From the NCBI RefSeq assembly GCF_030581005.1, contig NZ_JAUQSX010000002.1, forward strand, positions 523,007-587,006: a stretch of 64,000 nucleotides of DNA. Reading direction: 5' to 3'. The position numbers were made by a program, and so were the translations under genes. Below, in pieces: positions 24,181 to 32,548 of the stretch. The notes beneath the pieces are model-generated. The model ran no database searches, was not told the DNA's origin, and saw nothing but the letters and a program-made list of their open reading frames with translations. Every line of letters starts with the position of its first letter. Position 1 is the first letter of the stretch. This stretch comes from Hymenobacter mellowenesis. GTDB taxonomy: Bacteria; Bacteroidota; Bacteroidia; Cytophagales; Hymenobacteraceae.

Positions 24181-25053
24181 ATGAATACTCCCTACACCCA
24201 GCCCATGCTGCGCGACAACGCGCTGGCTGGCAAAAATATCATTGTAACCGGCGGCGGCACCGGCCTGGGCCGGGCCATGACCACCTACTTCCTACAACTC
24301 GGCGCCAACGTCACCATCACAAGCCGCAAGCTGGATGTGCTGGAAAAAACCGCCGAAGAGCTCCGCCAGCAAACCGGCGGCAAGGTGCTGGCCATTGCCT
24401 GCGACGTGCGCAAATACGACGAAGTGGAAGCCATGCTGGCGCGCACCATTCAGGAGTTTGGCGGCGTCGACATCCTGCTGAATAATGCCGCCGGCAACTT
24501 CATCAGCCCCACCGAGCGCCTGAGCCACAAGGCCTTCGATGTAATTGTCGACATCGTACTACGCGGCACCTACAACTGCACACTGGCTGTGGGCAAGCGT
24601 TGGATAGCCGACAAAAAGCCAGGCACCATCCTCAACATCGTTACCACTTATGCCTCCGTAGGCTCTGCGTATGTGGTGCCATCAGCAGCGGCGAAAGCAG
24701 GCGTGCTGGCCATCACCCGCTCGCTGGCGGTGGAGTGGGCCAAGTACGGTATCCGTTCCAACGCCATTGCGCCCGGTCCGTTCCCCACGGAAGGCGCCTG
24801 GAGCCGCCTGTTTCCCGAGCCGCTGGCCAGCAAGCTCGACCCGGCCGCCAGCGTACCGCTCAAGCGGGTGGGCCAGTTTCAGGAACTCGCTAATCTGGCG
24901 GCTTATCTGGTGTCGGATTTTTCGGCTTACGTGAATGGCGAAGTCGTGACCATAGACGGCGGCGAGTGGCTAAATGGCGCCGGCGAATTCAATAAGCTCG
25001 AAATGCTGACGCCCGAAATGTGGGACCAAATAGAAAAAACAATGCGCCGCTAA
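24181..25053 (+). CDS. SDR family 2,4-dienoyl-CoA reductase
   Basis: 290 residues from MNTPYTQPMLRDNALAGKNI. NADPH motif VTGGGTGLGRAM (about residues 22-33), NNAAGNF, and TTYASVGSAYVVPSAAAKAG in the active region. Here Ser-x-x-x-Lys replaces the common Tyr-x-x-x-Lys, just as in mitochondrial and peroxisomal DECR proteins, and SLAVEWAKYGIRSNAIAPGP continues the match. It should reduce 2,4-dienoyl-CoA during breakdown of unsaturated fatty acids. TACCTTCG at 24129-24136 may be a -7 box. A palindrome starts 8 bp after the stop. Confidence 0.92.
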   Translation: MNTPYTQPMLRDNALAGKNIIVTGGGTGLGRAMTTYFLQLGANVTITSRKLDVLEKTAEELRQQTGGKVLAIACDVRKYDEVEAMLARTIQEFGGVDILLNNAAGNFISPTERLSHKAFDVIVDIVLRGTYNCTLAVGKRWIADKKPGTILNIVTTYASVGSAYVVPSAAAKAGVLAITRSLAVEWAKYGIRSNAIAPGPFPTEGAWSRLFPEPLASKLDPAASVPLKRVGQFQELANLAAYLVSDFSAYVNGEVVTIDGGEWLNGAGEFNKLEMLTPEMWDQIEKTMRR

Positions 25054-25060
25054 ACTGCAT

Positions 25061-25150
25061 TGTCATCCTGAGCAAAGCGAAGGACCTTATCACGCCTTGA
25101 ACCGGATATGTTCAGGCGTGATAAGGTCCTTCGCTTTGCTCAGGATGACA
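25061..25150. repeat. Intergenic palindrome, GTCATCCTGAGC family
   Basis: Perfect 36-nt arms (25061-25096, 25115-25150) begin TGTCATCCTGAGCAAAGCG and continue AAGGACCTTATCACGCC. Related in design and core (GTCATnCTGAGC) to the seven GTCATGC copies. It fills the gap between two convergent genes and may act as their terminator. Confidence 0.95.
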
Positions 25151-25155
25151 GTGTG

Positions 25156-26028
25156 TTACAATTTGTAGTCCTTGTAATCTTTTGAGAACTCTTCGAGCGG
25201 AATGTTCTGATTAGGAACAACGTCAAGAAACTCGAATTTCTCAAACAGGCCTTTGTCGTCGTTCACTTGCACCATGATGGGCAAATACGTTTTGGGGTCG
25301 ACGCACAGCACGGTGCGGCGGCCGTAGGCATTGGGTACTTGCAGCACTTTTCCTTCGGGAATTTTCTCGCCGATGGTCAGGTCGTTGCGGGTGATGACGC
25401 GGTAGGTGCCGCAGCCAAACCGTTCGGCCACCGACTCGATGGTTTCGTTTTTGCCAGCTTTGTAGCTCACGTAGCGAAACTGCGGGAAATCGGAACGCAG
25501 CACGTAGCTGGTGCGGCCTTGCAGCGTAGTATCGCCCACATAGCGAAATGACTTACTGTAAGAATTATCCTGCCGCAGGCCGGTGGTACGCAGCAAGTCC
25601 GAGATAGTGCCGAAACCCGCTTGCAGCGCCGTGTGGTGCTGGTTGCTGCGCATGAGTTTGCCGGTGGGGTCCAGGCTCAGCGTGACGTAGGGAAAAGCTG
25701 CCGGGTACACCCAAGCATCGCCACTGTTCTGGCCCTGCAAATAGAGTACTTCAACCCCTTTCTGATTTTTGATGTAAATGCGCAGCGGCTTGTAAGTTAG
25801 CTTCATAATGCTGCGCGCCTGATTGATATTGCCGCCGATGCGTTCCTGCGCTTTCACGGTGCAGCGCAAGGTTTTCAGGCCCTCGATGGCGGCGCTCATG
25901 CGGGCCGTCAGTTGCTCCGTGGTGATGGAGGGTGGAGGCGGTGTGCCAGCCGCCACCAAGACAAAAAGTGCCCCCGCTGCGCCTGCAAGCCCGGTATAAG
26001 TGAGGCAACTCGACAATAAAGTACGCAT
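25156..26028 (-). CDS. DUF1571 protein with LysM-like segment
   Basis: 290 residues. N-terminus MRTLLSSCLTYTGLAGAAGA is a signal peptide or anchor. The body (about 45-190) fits DUF1571, a LolA-like fold: CTVKAQERIGGNINQARSIM and PLRIYIKNQKGVEVLYLQG. A LysM-like stretch follows (SYKAGKNETIESVAERFGCG to KIPEGKVLQVPNAYG), then DUF1571 resumes (VDPKTYLPIMVQV). So the LysM appears inserted in the DUF domain. Probably periplasmic and bound to peptidoglycan. Role unknown. Confidence 0.8.
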   Translation of the reverse strand: MRTLLSSCLTYTGLAGAAGALFVLVAAGTPPPPSITTEQLTARMSAAIEGLKTLRCTVKAQERIGGNINQARSIMKLTYKPLRIYIKNQKGVEVLYLQGQNSGDAWVYPAAFPYVTLSLDPTGKLMRSNQHHTALQAGFGTISDLLRTTGLRQDNSYSKSFRYVGDTTLQGRTSYVLRSDFPQFRYVSYKAGKNETIESVAERFGCGTYRVITRNDLTIGEKIPEGKVLQVPNAYGRRTVLCVDPKTYLPIMVQVNDDKGLFEKFEFLDVVPNQNIPLEEFSKDYKDYKL

Positions 26029-26068
26029 AGAATGGAAAAGGCAGCCTGAACTCAATGGTGCGGGAAAT

Positions 26069-26368
26069 TTAATTTAAACTGATGTGCGGAAAGCGTGAGG
26101 CTGTGCTGTCGAAAATAAACAGTTCATCTATTTCCACTCCGTGCAAATAGCGGTACAGCGGAAATTGCTCTACCACCGCTTGCACGGCGGCCGCGTCGTC
26201 GCCGTTCATGGTCACCCAGCCGCGGCTGCGGTCGCTACTAATGGCGTAGACTTCCACAATTTTCTCGCTCAGCAATTGATTGATAAATGCCCGGTGCTGC
26301 GGAATAAGGGAGATAAACTCCTCATCGAAGGTTTCCGGCAAGCGAATGGAAACAACAAATGTGGGCAT
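26069..26368 (-). CDS. Small ferredoxin-like-fold protein (YciI/muconolactone isomerase-like)
   Basis: 99 residues, MPTFVVSIRLPETFDEEFIS. The pattern strand, helix with IPQHRAFINQLL, VEVYAISSDRSRGWVTMNG, helix AAAVQAVVEQFPLYRYL, and a final strand fits the dimeric alpha+beta barrel proteins (YciI or muconolactone isomerase type). No catalytic residues can be named. It lies 24 bp after the YkvA gene on the same strand and is probably in its operon. Confidence 0.65.
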   Translation of the reverse strand: MPTFVVSIRLPETFDEEFISLIPQHRAFINQLLSEKIVEVYAISSDRSRGWVTMNGDDAAAVQAVVEQFPLYRYLHGVEIDELFIFDSTASRFPHISLN

Positions 26369-26392
26369 AAATTCAAAATGAAATAACGGCAA

Positions 26393-26920
26393 TCATGAAT
26401 GCCCCAACTCGGCTACGCTGGGCTGCGCAACGTCGCCTTCGGCTGGAAGGGCCGCGGTATCGGGGCCGGTAGTGGCAACACGCGAAGCATTTGCCTGGCC
26501 CCGCCCGTTCTGCTCCCATTCGCGGAATTTCGTGATTTCGCCCTGGAATTTGCCTACGTACCAGCTCACCAGGCTCAAATCATCCAGAAAACCCAGTACC
26601 GGGATGAAGTCAGGAACCAGGTCGATAGGTGAGAGAACGTAGAGCAAGACCGCCAGGCCGGATATAACGGTGCTACTGTCGATGTTGCGGTATTCGCCGC
26701 TGATGAAGCTGCGCACCAGCCGCACCAGCGTGAGCGCCACGTCGAAAAGCTGGCGAAATTTATTGTCCTTGCTTTCCTTATTGGCGAGCTTATCGGCTAC
26801 TTCGTTGAGCACCGTGACCACCTTGAAAGGACGGCCCAGGAGTTTGGTAGCGCGACCAATAAAGACGTTGAAAAGCGCGTTTTTGGAAAGTTTAAGACCT
26901 TTTTCGGCGAGAGTGGACAT
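26393..26920 (-). CDS. YkvA family membrane protein (DUF1232)
   Basis: 175 residues from [19 protein letters not shown]. The DUF1232 block is [20 protein letters not shown] followed by [13 protein letters not shown] (about residues 96-128), a hydrophobic hairpin. The family is of unknown function and tied to the membrane. The C-terminal 40 residues are low-complexity. It is the next gene after the amidoligase cluster on the same strand, separated by 89 bp, so it may be on the same mRNA. Confidence 0.85.
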   Translation of the reverse strand: MSTLAEKGLKLSKNALFNVFIGRATKLLGRPFKVVTVLNEVADKLANKESKDNKFRQLFDVALTLVRLVRSFISGEYRNIDSSTVISGLAVLLYVLSPIDLVPDFIPVLGFLDDLSLVSWYVGKFQGEITKFREWEQNGRGQANASRVATTGPDTAALPAEGDVAQPSVAELGHS

Positions 26921-27009
26921 AAAAGTCAAGCAAGTGAGTGAGGCTGCGTTTACGCGCAAGCCTCTCTGGGCGTTGTTGAGAGGTTTTCAAACACCGTGCC
27001 CGGCTCGCG

Positions 27010-28200
27010 CTACCGCTCGAAAAGCGGCGTGGTGCCGCCCACCCAGTCCTTGTCTTTATTGAAATCAACACCAATCATTTCGCCCCGGCTCAGCCGGCTC
27101 AGGCCGGTTAATAACTGCGGGCGGGCTTCCCCTTCGGGCCAGATGTAGAGCAGGCGAATTTCGCATTTCACCAAGCCGTCGGGCGATTGCACCACGGGCT
27201 CGTAATCGACTTTGCGCTGCAATAAATAATTCTGCTTGTCGGTCAGCGCATCCAGGTCAGCGGCGGTAATGTGGAGCCGCACGCCCGCACCAGCAAAAGA
27301 GAATAGCGGCTTCAGAACATAATTCTCCAAATCGGCCGGATATTCTTTTAATTCATGCAGAAAATAGCTGGGCGGAAAGAATGGCCCATGCAAAAACGGC
27401 AGCGTAAACTTGCTGACCCGGAAAAACCAATTCGGATGCCCAACCCATTTAACGTCAACGTCATCGGTTAATTTGAATTCGGTTTCTAATTCCGGGTAGC
27501 GCGCTAATTCATCGAATATAATCCGATTGTAGATGCGCTTAATTTCAATTTCGCGCCCGTCCTTTTTGTAGAATAATTGCCGTCCGCGCTTGCGAATTTT
27601 GGTGATGCACACGGCGTCAATTCCCCAGAATTTCTTGCTTAAAGCAAAATCGACGCGGGTTTTTTGCTTTTCCGGAAATAGCTCCAGCAGAATAACATTT
27701 TCGGCCGGTTGGTCAGCCAAAATAAATTCGCGCATCCGAGTCTGGTAGGCATCAAAATCAGATACGCCAATAAATGGCGTTACCGCATCCGAAATAGGAT
27801 AGTGCCGAGCAAACACGCCGGGCAGCCAAGCCTGAAATGCGTAGAGCGACGGAAAGCCCTGCATCTCAATCAACTGAGGCTCCAGCTCGCCGTTGGCATC
27901 GCGGCACACGGCAAAATCGAAGGTCAGGAATTCGGGCCGCTCGTCTTCGTTTGGTACGCGCTGGTGGGTCGGAATAGACGCCTCGGTCAATTCCTTAAAA
28001 TTGGGCTGCCCGATGACGGCGATGATGCTTTCACCGGCGGCAATCAATTTATCGCGCAGGCCCGCCGGAATAAATACCGGCGTCTCAGCCACCCGGAAAT
28101 CCAACTGGCCGGGCAGCTGCTGGTCGATGTCGGCCAGCATTTCCTGGTAGCGGGCGGGGCTGAAGGCAGCGTTGAACGTGTGGCGGTATTCCGGAATCAT
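27010..28200 (-). CDS. ATP-grasp-like protein of the amidoligase cluster
   Basis: 396 residues, MIPEYRHTFNAAFSPARYQE. The C-terminal third has ATP-grasp-like text: ENYVLKPLFSFAGAGVRLHI (lysine and glycine-rich loop, about residue 300), NYLLQRKVDYEPVV, KCEIRLLYIW and GLSRLSRGEMIGVDFNKDKD. The N-terminal part (DFAVCRDANGELEPQLIEMQ, YNRIIFDEL) resembles the glutathionylspermidine-synthase-like ligases. So it probably joins a carboxylate to an amine using ATP, but this is inference from weak motifs. It starts 22 bp after the amidotransferase gene, so the two are co-transcribed. Named hypothetical in many Bacteroidota. Confidence 0.6.
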   Translation of the reverse strand: MIPEYRHTFNAAFSPARYQEMLADIDQQLPGQLDFRVAETPVFIPAGLRDKLIAAGESIIAVIGQPNFKELTEASIPTHQRVPNEDERPEFLTFDFAVCRDANGELEPQLIEMQGFPSLYAFQAWLPGVFARHYPISDAVTPFIGVSDFDAYQTRMREFILADQPAENVILLELFPEKQKTRVDFALSKKFWGIDAVCITKIRKRGRQLFYKKDGREIEIKRIYNRIIFDELARYPELETEFKLTDDVDVKWVGHPNWFFRVSKFTLPFLHGPFFPPSYFLHELKEYPADLENYVLKPLFSFAGAGVRLHITAADLDALTDKQNYLLQRKVDYEPVVQSPDGLVKCEIRLLYIWPEGEARPQLLTGLSRLSRGEMIGVDFNKDKDWVGGTTPLFER

Positions 28201-28222
28201 AAGCAGCGGCAGGGGGCGGGGG

Positions 28223-29047
28223 TTAGGCGGCGCTGAGCTGGCCGAGCTCGGCCAGGGCGCGGCGCAGGAAGGTGGGGACTACTACCGATTCGGTGTGCTC
28301 GATGGTGGTGGGGTCGGCCAGCAGGCGCACCATTTCGTCGTATTTGGCTTCGCCGTAGGTGGTGATTACCTGCTGCTTACGTTCATCAGTGAGCATGTAG
28401 CGCAGCATGCCTTCGCCGTCGGCCTCGGGATGAAACTGGGTGCCAATGACTTCGGGCGTGAAGCGAATGGCCATTACGGCCCGTTCCAGCGGCACGTGGG
28501 GACGCTCCTTTTCCAGGCACAACACCCGAGCGCCGAAGGCATTCAGGCGGTCCATGTCGAGGTTGGTGAGCTGATAATCACGCGAGTCGACGATGTAAAA
28601 AGGCTCCGGCAGGCCTTGCAACACTGGCTCTTGCTCGCCGACGGGGGTGAGGTGCACCGGCAGCACGCCAAACGAGGTCGACTTGCGCCGGCTGATGGTG
28701 CCCATGCCCAGGTGCCGGCTCACGAGCTGGAAGGAATGGCAAATCAGCAGCAAGTGCTTTTTCGCGTCCTGCGTTTGGTTGTGGGCCAGCAGCGCATCGA
28801 TGAAATCGAAGTAATGACGTTCCCAGGGCTCATCCGAAGCCAGGGGGCTACCGGGGCCGCCGCTGGAAATATAAATGTCGTAATCCAGGCCCGGTACCAG
28901 GTTTTCGGCCCGAACATTGAAGGTGTCGACATCGAAAACGAGCCCGTTTTCGGCCGCGCTACGGGCTAGCAGCTGCCGGATGCAGCGCATGCCTTCGTTG
29001 CGGGCGTTGTCGTACATGTCCAGAATAGCAACCCGAATAGCTTCCAT
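28223..29047 (-). CDS. Class I glutamine amidotransferase-like protein
   Basis: 274 residues, MEAIRVAILDMYDNARNEG. The triad is visible: nucleophile Cys in LLICHSFQLVSRHLG (about residue 106; usual text is GxCxGxQ), and His-Glu in VIGTQFHPEADGEG (about residue 200). YISSGGPGSP is the oxyanion part. Such domains release ammonia from glutamine and pass it to a partner synthase, or cleave gamma-glutamyl bonds. No synthase domain is fused, so the partner should be one of the ligases beside it. Third-to-fourth gene of the cluster. Confidence 0.88.
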   Translation of the reverse strand: MEAIRVAILDMYDNARNEGMRCIRQLLARSAAENGLVFDVDTFNVRAENLVPGLDYDIYISSGGPGSPLASDEPWERHYFDFIDALLAHNQTQDAKKHLLLICHSFQLVSRHLGMGTISRRKSTSFGVLPVHLTPVGEQEPVLQGLPEPFYIVDSRDYQLTNLDMDRLNAFGARVLCLEKERPHVPLERAVMAIRFTPEVIGTQFHPEADGEGMLRYMLTDERKQQVITTYGEAKYDEMVRLLADPTTIEHTESVVVPTFLRRALAELGQLSAA

Positions 29048-29167
29048 AATTGGCTAAATAAAAGAGGCCGTTTGGCCCGAAAACAGAAAAAGCCAAACTT
29101 ACGCGCCGGCCAAAAAAGAAGCAACGCCCACCGGAAGGCGGGCGTTGCTCATACAAAGATACGAAAA

Positions 29168-30271
29168 CTACAGACCGTGGGTAGTTTCGGCCAGGATATA
29201 GTCGACCACCTTGCTCAGGTCGTTGGTTTCGCGGAAAACCTGGAGCTGGCGGTCGGCGCCGGTGCCCATCTCCATCATTTTCAGCACGTACTCTACTTCG
29301 TGGCGGCTGCCGAGGTCGTCCACCACGTCGTCGATGAAGTCGAGCAGTTCCAGGATGAGCTTACGGGTGGGTACTTCCTGCTGGATGCCGAAGTCAATCA
29401 TGTTGCCGTCGAGGCCGTAGCGGGCGGCCCGCCATTTATTCTCCTTAATAAGTGCGCTGCGGTAGATGCGGAAATTGAGGTTCTGGGCCTTCAGCTTGTA
29501 GATTTTGGCTACCAAGGCCTGCATAATAGCCGCCACGCAGATGGTTTCGTCGGCGCGCATCATCATGTCGCAAATGCGGTATTCGATGGTGTCGAAGAAG
29601 GGGTGCAGGCGCACATCCCACCAGATTTTTTTGCCGTTGTCGATACAGCCGGTTTTGATGAGCAACTGGACAAACTCGTCGTAGTCGCTGGCGCTGTGGA
29701 AGAAGCCCGGGATGCCCGTGCGCGGAAACCGCTCGAACACCTTGGTACGAAATGACTTATAGCCCGTTTCGCGCCCTTCCCAGAAGGGCGAATTAGTGCT
29801 CAGGGCGAACAAGTGCGGCAGGAAATACCGCAGCGTGTTCATCATGTACACGCCCATTTCGCGGTTTTCGATGCCGACGTGCACGTGCATGCCGAAAACG
29901 AGGTTGGAGCGGGCGGCTTCCTGCAGTTCCTCTACAATCTTGTCGTAGCGGGCGTCGGGGGTGATGGGCTGCTCCTGCCAGCGCGAAAACGGGTGCGTAC
30001 CGGCGGCCCCGATTTTCAGGCCCTGCTTGTCGGCCAGCTCAATCACCTGCCGGCGCAGGTGCAGCACTTCGGTGCGGGCCTCGGCGATGTTGTGGCAGAT
30101 ATTGGTGCCTACCTCCACCACGGCCTGGTGCATTTCGGCTTTCACCTGCTCGTGCAGCGTGACTTTGCCGCCTTCTACAATCTGCGAAAGGTGGGAGCGG
30201 AGCTCCCGGGTTTCGGGGTCAATGGTCTGAAATTCTTCCTCGATGCCGAGGGTAAACGTGGGCATGGCCAT
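29168..30271 (-). CDS. Carboxylate-amine ligase, GCS2/YbdK family
   Basis: 367 residues from MAMPTFTLGIEEEFQTIDPE (an alternative ATG lies two codons on). GIEEEF, HQAVVEVGTNIC, FGMHVHVGIENRE and WWDVRLHPFFDTIEYRICDM are the metal- and substrate-binding blocks of the glutamate-cysteine ligase 2 family. The E. coli relative YbdK has weak gamma-glutamylcysteine ligase activity, but the native substrate of most members is unknown. Here it is set between an ATP-grasp ligase and an amidotransferase, so it most likely makes one amide bond of a small peptide-like product. Confidence 0.92.
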   Translation of the reverse strand: MAMPTFTLGIEEEFQTIDPETRELRSHLSQIVEGGKVTLHEQVKAEMHQAVVEVGTNICHNIAEARTEVLHLRRQVIELADKQGLKIGAAGTHPFSRWQEQPITPDARYDKIVEELQEAARSNLVFGMHVHVGIENREMGVYMMNTLRYFLPHLFALSTNSPFWEGRETGYKSFRTKVFERFPRTGIPGFFHSASDYDEFVQLLIKTGCIDNGKKIWWDVRLHPFFDTIEYRICDMMMRADETICVAAIMQALVAKIYKLKAQNLNFRIYRSALIKENKWRAARYGLDGNMIDFGIQQEVPTRKLILELLDFIDDVVDDLGSRHEVEYVLKMMEMGTGADRQLQVFRETNDLSKVVDYILAETTHGL

Positions 30272-30361
30272 GAGCAGGACGAATACAATGGAGACAAAGA
30301 CGACCCCGCATGGCCCGGCGCGCGCAAGCCGCACGCCGGGCCCGACAGAAGTCGTAGGGAA

Positions 30362-31624
30362 CTATTCGCCTTTCTTAGGAGCGGCTTTTTTAGCAGCCGG
30401 AGCCTTAGCAGCGGCTGGGGCTTTGGCAGCGGCCGGTTTCTTCGCGGGAGCCGAAGCGGGAGCGGCTTTGGGCGCGGCCGCTTTCTTGGCGGCCGACTGC
30501 TGGCTGGCCGATAACTCGCCGGTGGGCGGCTCGGGCTTGAAAGCGCCAGCGGCTTTCTTAGGTGTGGCTTTCTTCGCGGCGGCTTTCGGGGCACCGGTGG
30601 CGCCCAGGTCGTTGGTTTCGCGCACGGCCTGGCCCATCTGCACGTTGGCGCCTATGGTGGGCGAGCCCTTGGGGGCGGCGCGTACGGAATCCTGCACGAA
30701 GGTGCCCCAGGTGAGGTTGGTGCGGCCGGCGCGGTTGGACTGGGCGCGTTCGATGGCCAGCAGCGCGGCGTGCTCTACCACCCACTCAAAATTCTCAGGA
30801 CCAACGGAGTTCACGTCGGCATCAGGGGCGGGGTTGCCGAAGTCGATTGCGATGGGCACGCCGTCGCGCACGGCGAATTCTACCGTGTTGAAGTCGTAGC
30901 CCAGGCCCTGGCACAGGCGCAGGGTGTAGTCCTTGATGGTGTCGAGCAGCTTCTGGCCGGCCTCGCCCTCGGTTTTCATCGTAGTCTGGTACCGCTCGTG
31001 GGGGGCGTTGCGGGGCTCGTAGGGCATGATGAGCACGTGCTTGCCGCCCAGGCAGTAGCAGCGGAAATAATCCTCGAACTCAATGGCTTCCTGGTAGAGC
31101 ATCACCAGCTGGCCGGTTTCGTCGTAGGCGCGCCAAGCTTGCTCGGGGTTGTCTACCTTATAAACGCTCTTCCAGCCGCCGCCGGAGTGGGGCTTCATGA
31201 AGGCCGGGAAACCGATGTGCGCGAAGGCCTTGTCCCAATCGAACAGCGACAGGTTGCGGAAGGAGTTTTCGGTGGTGTCGTCGGGGCGGTGCTTGCTGGG
31301 GAGCAGCAGCGTTTTGGGCACCGGCACGCCCAGCTGCACGGCCAGCGCATTGTTGAAAAACTTCTCGTCGGCGCTCCACCAGAAGGCGTTGTTGATAACG
31401 GCCGTGCCTGTGAGGGCGGCATTTTTGAGATAAGCGCGGTAGAAGGGCACGTCCTGCGAAATGCGGTCGATGATGACATCGTAGCCGCAGGGCACGGCCT
31501 GCTCCACCTGCTCAATGTTCACGAACTCGGCCGTAATGCCGTTCACGGCCTTCTGGTTCACGCGGTCGACGAAGGCCTGCGGGAAGGTGTTTTCCTGGCC
31601 GAAGAGGATGCCTATTTTTTTCAT
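30362..31624 (-). CDS. ATP-grasp ligase with Ala/Lys/Pro-rich tail
   Basis: 420 residues. The N-terminal part MKKIGILFGQENTFPQAFVD and the ATP-grasp domain (about 95-300) carry FPAFMKPHSGGGWKSVYKV (ATP lysine and glycine loop), QEAIEFEDYFRCYCLG and FAVRDGVPIAIDFGNPAPD, where the acidic residues and Asn bind magnesium. This is the RimK/D-Ala-D-Ala-ligase-like fold. Residues about 345-420 form a histone-H1-like tail (AAKKATPKKAAG, APAAKKAAPKKGE). The domain should activate a carboxylate as acyl phosphate and join it to an amine. Second gene of the cluster, 78 bp after the esterase. Confidence 0.9.
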   Translation of the reverse strand: MKKIGILFGQENTFPQAFVDRVNQKAVNGITAEFVNIEQVEQAVPCGYDVIIDRISQDVPFYRAYLKNAALTGTAVINNAFWWSADEKFFNNALAVQLGVPVPKTLLLPSKHRPDDTTENSFRNLSLFDWDKAFAHIGFPAFMKPHSGGGWKSVYKVDNPEQAWRAYDETGQLVMLYQEAIEFEDYFRCYCLGGKHVLIMPYEPRNAPHERYQTTMKTEGEAGQKLLDTIKDYTLRLCQGLGYDFNTVEFAVRDGVPIAIDFGNPAPDADVNSVGPENFEWVVEHAALLAIERAQSNRAGRTNLTWGTFVQDSVRAAPKGSPTIGANVQMGQAVRETNDLGATGAPKAAAKKATPKKAAGAFKPEPPTGELSASQQSAAKKAAAPKAAPASAPAKKPAAAKAPAAAKAPAAKKAAPKKGE

Positions 31625-31702
31625 AACGGTAAAGGGTGTTTGGGTAGCGGTTAGGCTAATTGGTGAAGAATTGCGGGGTGAAAGAGTGGGAGTGGGTGGC
31701 GC

Positions 31703-32410
31703 TTAGCCAATAGTGTTCAGGTACTGCGGAAACATTTCGCGCCACACGGGCCAGTCGTGGTTGCCAAAGGGCTTCACGTCGAGCGTGTGCCGGATGCCTT
31801 TCTGGCTGAGAATATGCGACATCTGGAAGTTGGAATCTTTACAAAAGTCATGCTCGGCGGTGCCCAGAATGATGTTCATCCACTGAAAATGCTCGCTGTG
31901 CGCGCCGGGCAGGTATTCAGGCGGGTTGTTGTAATACAGGTTTTCGTCGTGGTAGCCGTCCACAAATTGCCGAATGTCGAAGGCCGCGCCCATCGTGAAG
32001 AGGTGGGCCACCTGGTTGGGGTGACGGAAGGCAAAGTTCAGGGCATGAAAGCCCCCGAAGCTGCAGCCGGCCACGCCAATCTTGTCCACGTTGCACTCCT
32101 GTTGCAGCATGGGAACCAACTCGTCGCTGAGAAACTGGTCGTAGAAAATGTGGTTTTTAATCCGCACGTCCGGGGGCAGATGCTTGGCGTACCAAGAGTG
32201 CGCGTCGATGCTGTCGATGCAGAACAGCTTCACGCGGCCGGCCTCGATGAGCGGGCGGGCCGCCTCGATGAGCTTGAAGTCGCGGGCTTCGTTGTCGTGG
32301 CCGCCGGAGGTGGGAAAAATGACCACCGGGTAGCCCCAGGTGCCAAAAACCAGCATGTCGATGTCCTGGCCGAGGTGGTGTGAATAGAAGCGGCGGTGTT
32401 GTTCCTGCAC
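31703..32410 (-). CDS. Esterase (putative esterase/EstD family)
   Basis: About 235 residues from a GTG start at 32408-32410 that gives MQEQHRRFYSHHLGQDIDML, the usual beginning of this esterase family; the longer open frame upstream is low-complexity. VVIFPTSGGHDNEARDF forms the oxyanion region, GVAGCSFGGFHALNF is the nucleophile elbow (Ser about residue 118) and KPFGNHDWPVWREMFP holds the catalytic His. First gene of the minus-strand amidoligase cluster, divergent from the esterase-DinB gene. It may release or trim the cluster product; no signal peptide, so cytoplasmic. Confidence 0.85.
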   Translation of the reverse strand: MQEQHRRFYSHHLGQDIDMLVFGTWGYPVVIFPTSGGHDNEARDFKLIEAARPLIEAGRVKLFCIDSIDAHSWYAKHLPPDVRIKNHIFYDQFLSDELVPMLQQECNVDKIGVAGCSFGGFHALNFAFRHPNQVAHLFTMGAAFDIRQFVDGYHDENLYYNNPPEYLPGAHSEHFQWMNIILGTAEHDFCKDSNFQMSHILSQKGIRHTLDVKPFGNHDWPVWREMFPQYLNTIG

Positions 32411-32548
32411 GGGTGGAGGGCTGAAGGGATGAAGCCGTCCGGGTGGTGCGGCGCGGCAAACTAGTAAAGAAATGATGGACCTGCTGCATTTAACCGGTTT
32501 AAATTTGCGCACCAGCCGCAATTCCGACGGGCGCCGTTACTTTGTTTG

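Noticed and set aside
29072..29755. Plus-strand frame opposite the GCS2 gene
   Set aside because: Antisense shadow of a gene with clear family motifs.
32411..32521. Longer N-terminus for the esterase at 31703
   Set aside because: The extra residues are basic and low-complexity, and the conserved beginning QEQHRRFYS starts at the GTG at 32408-32410.
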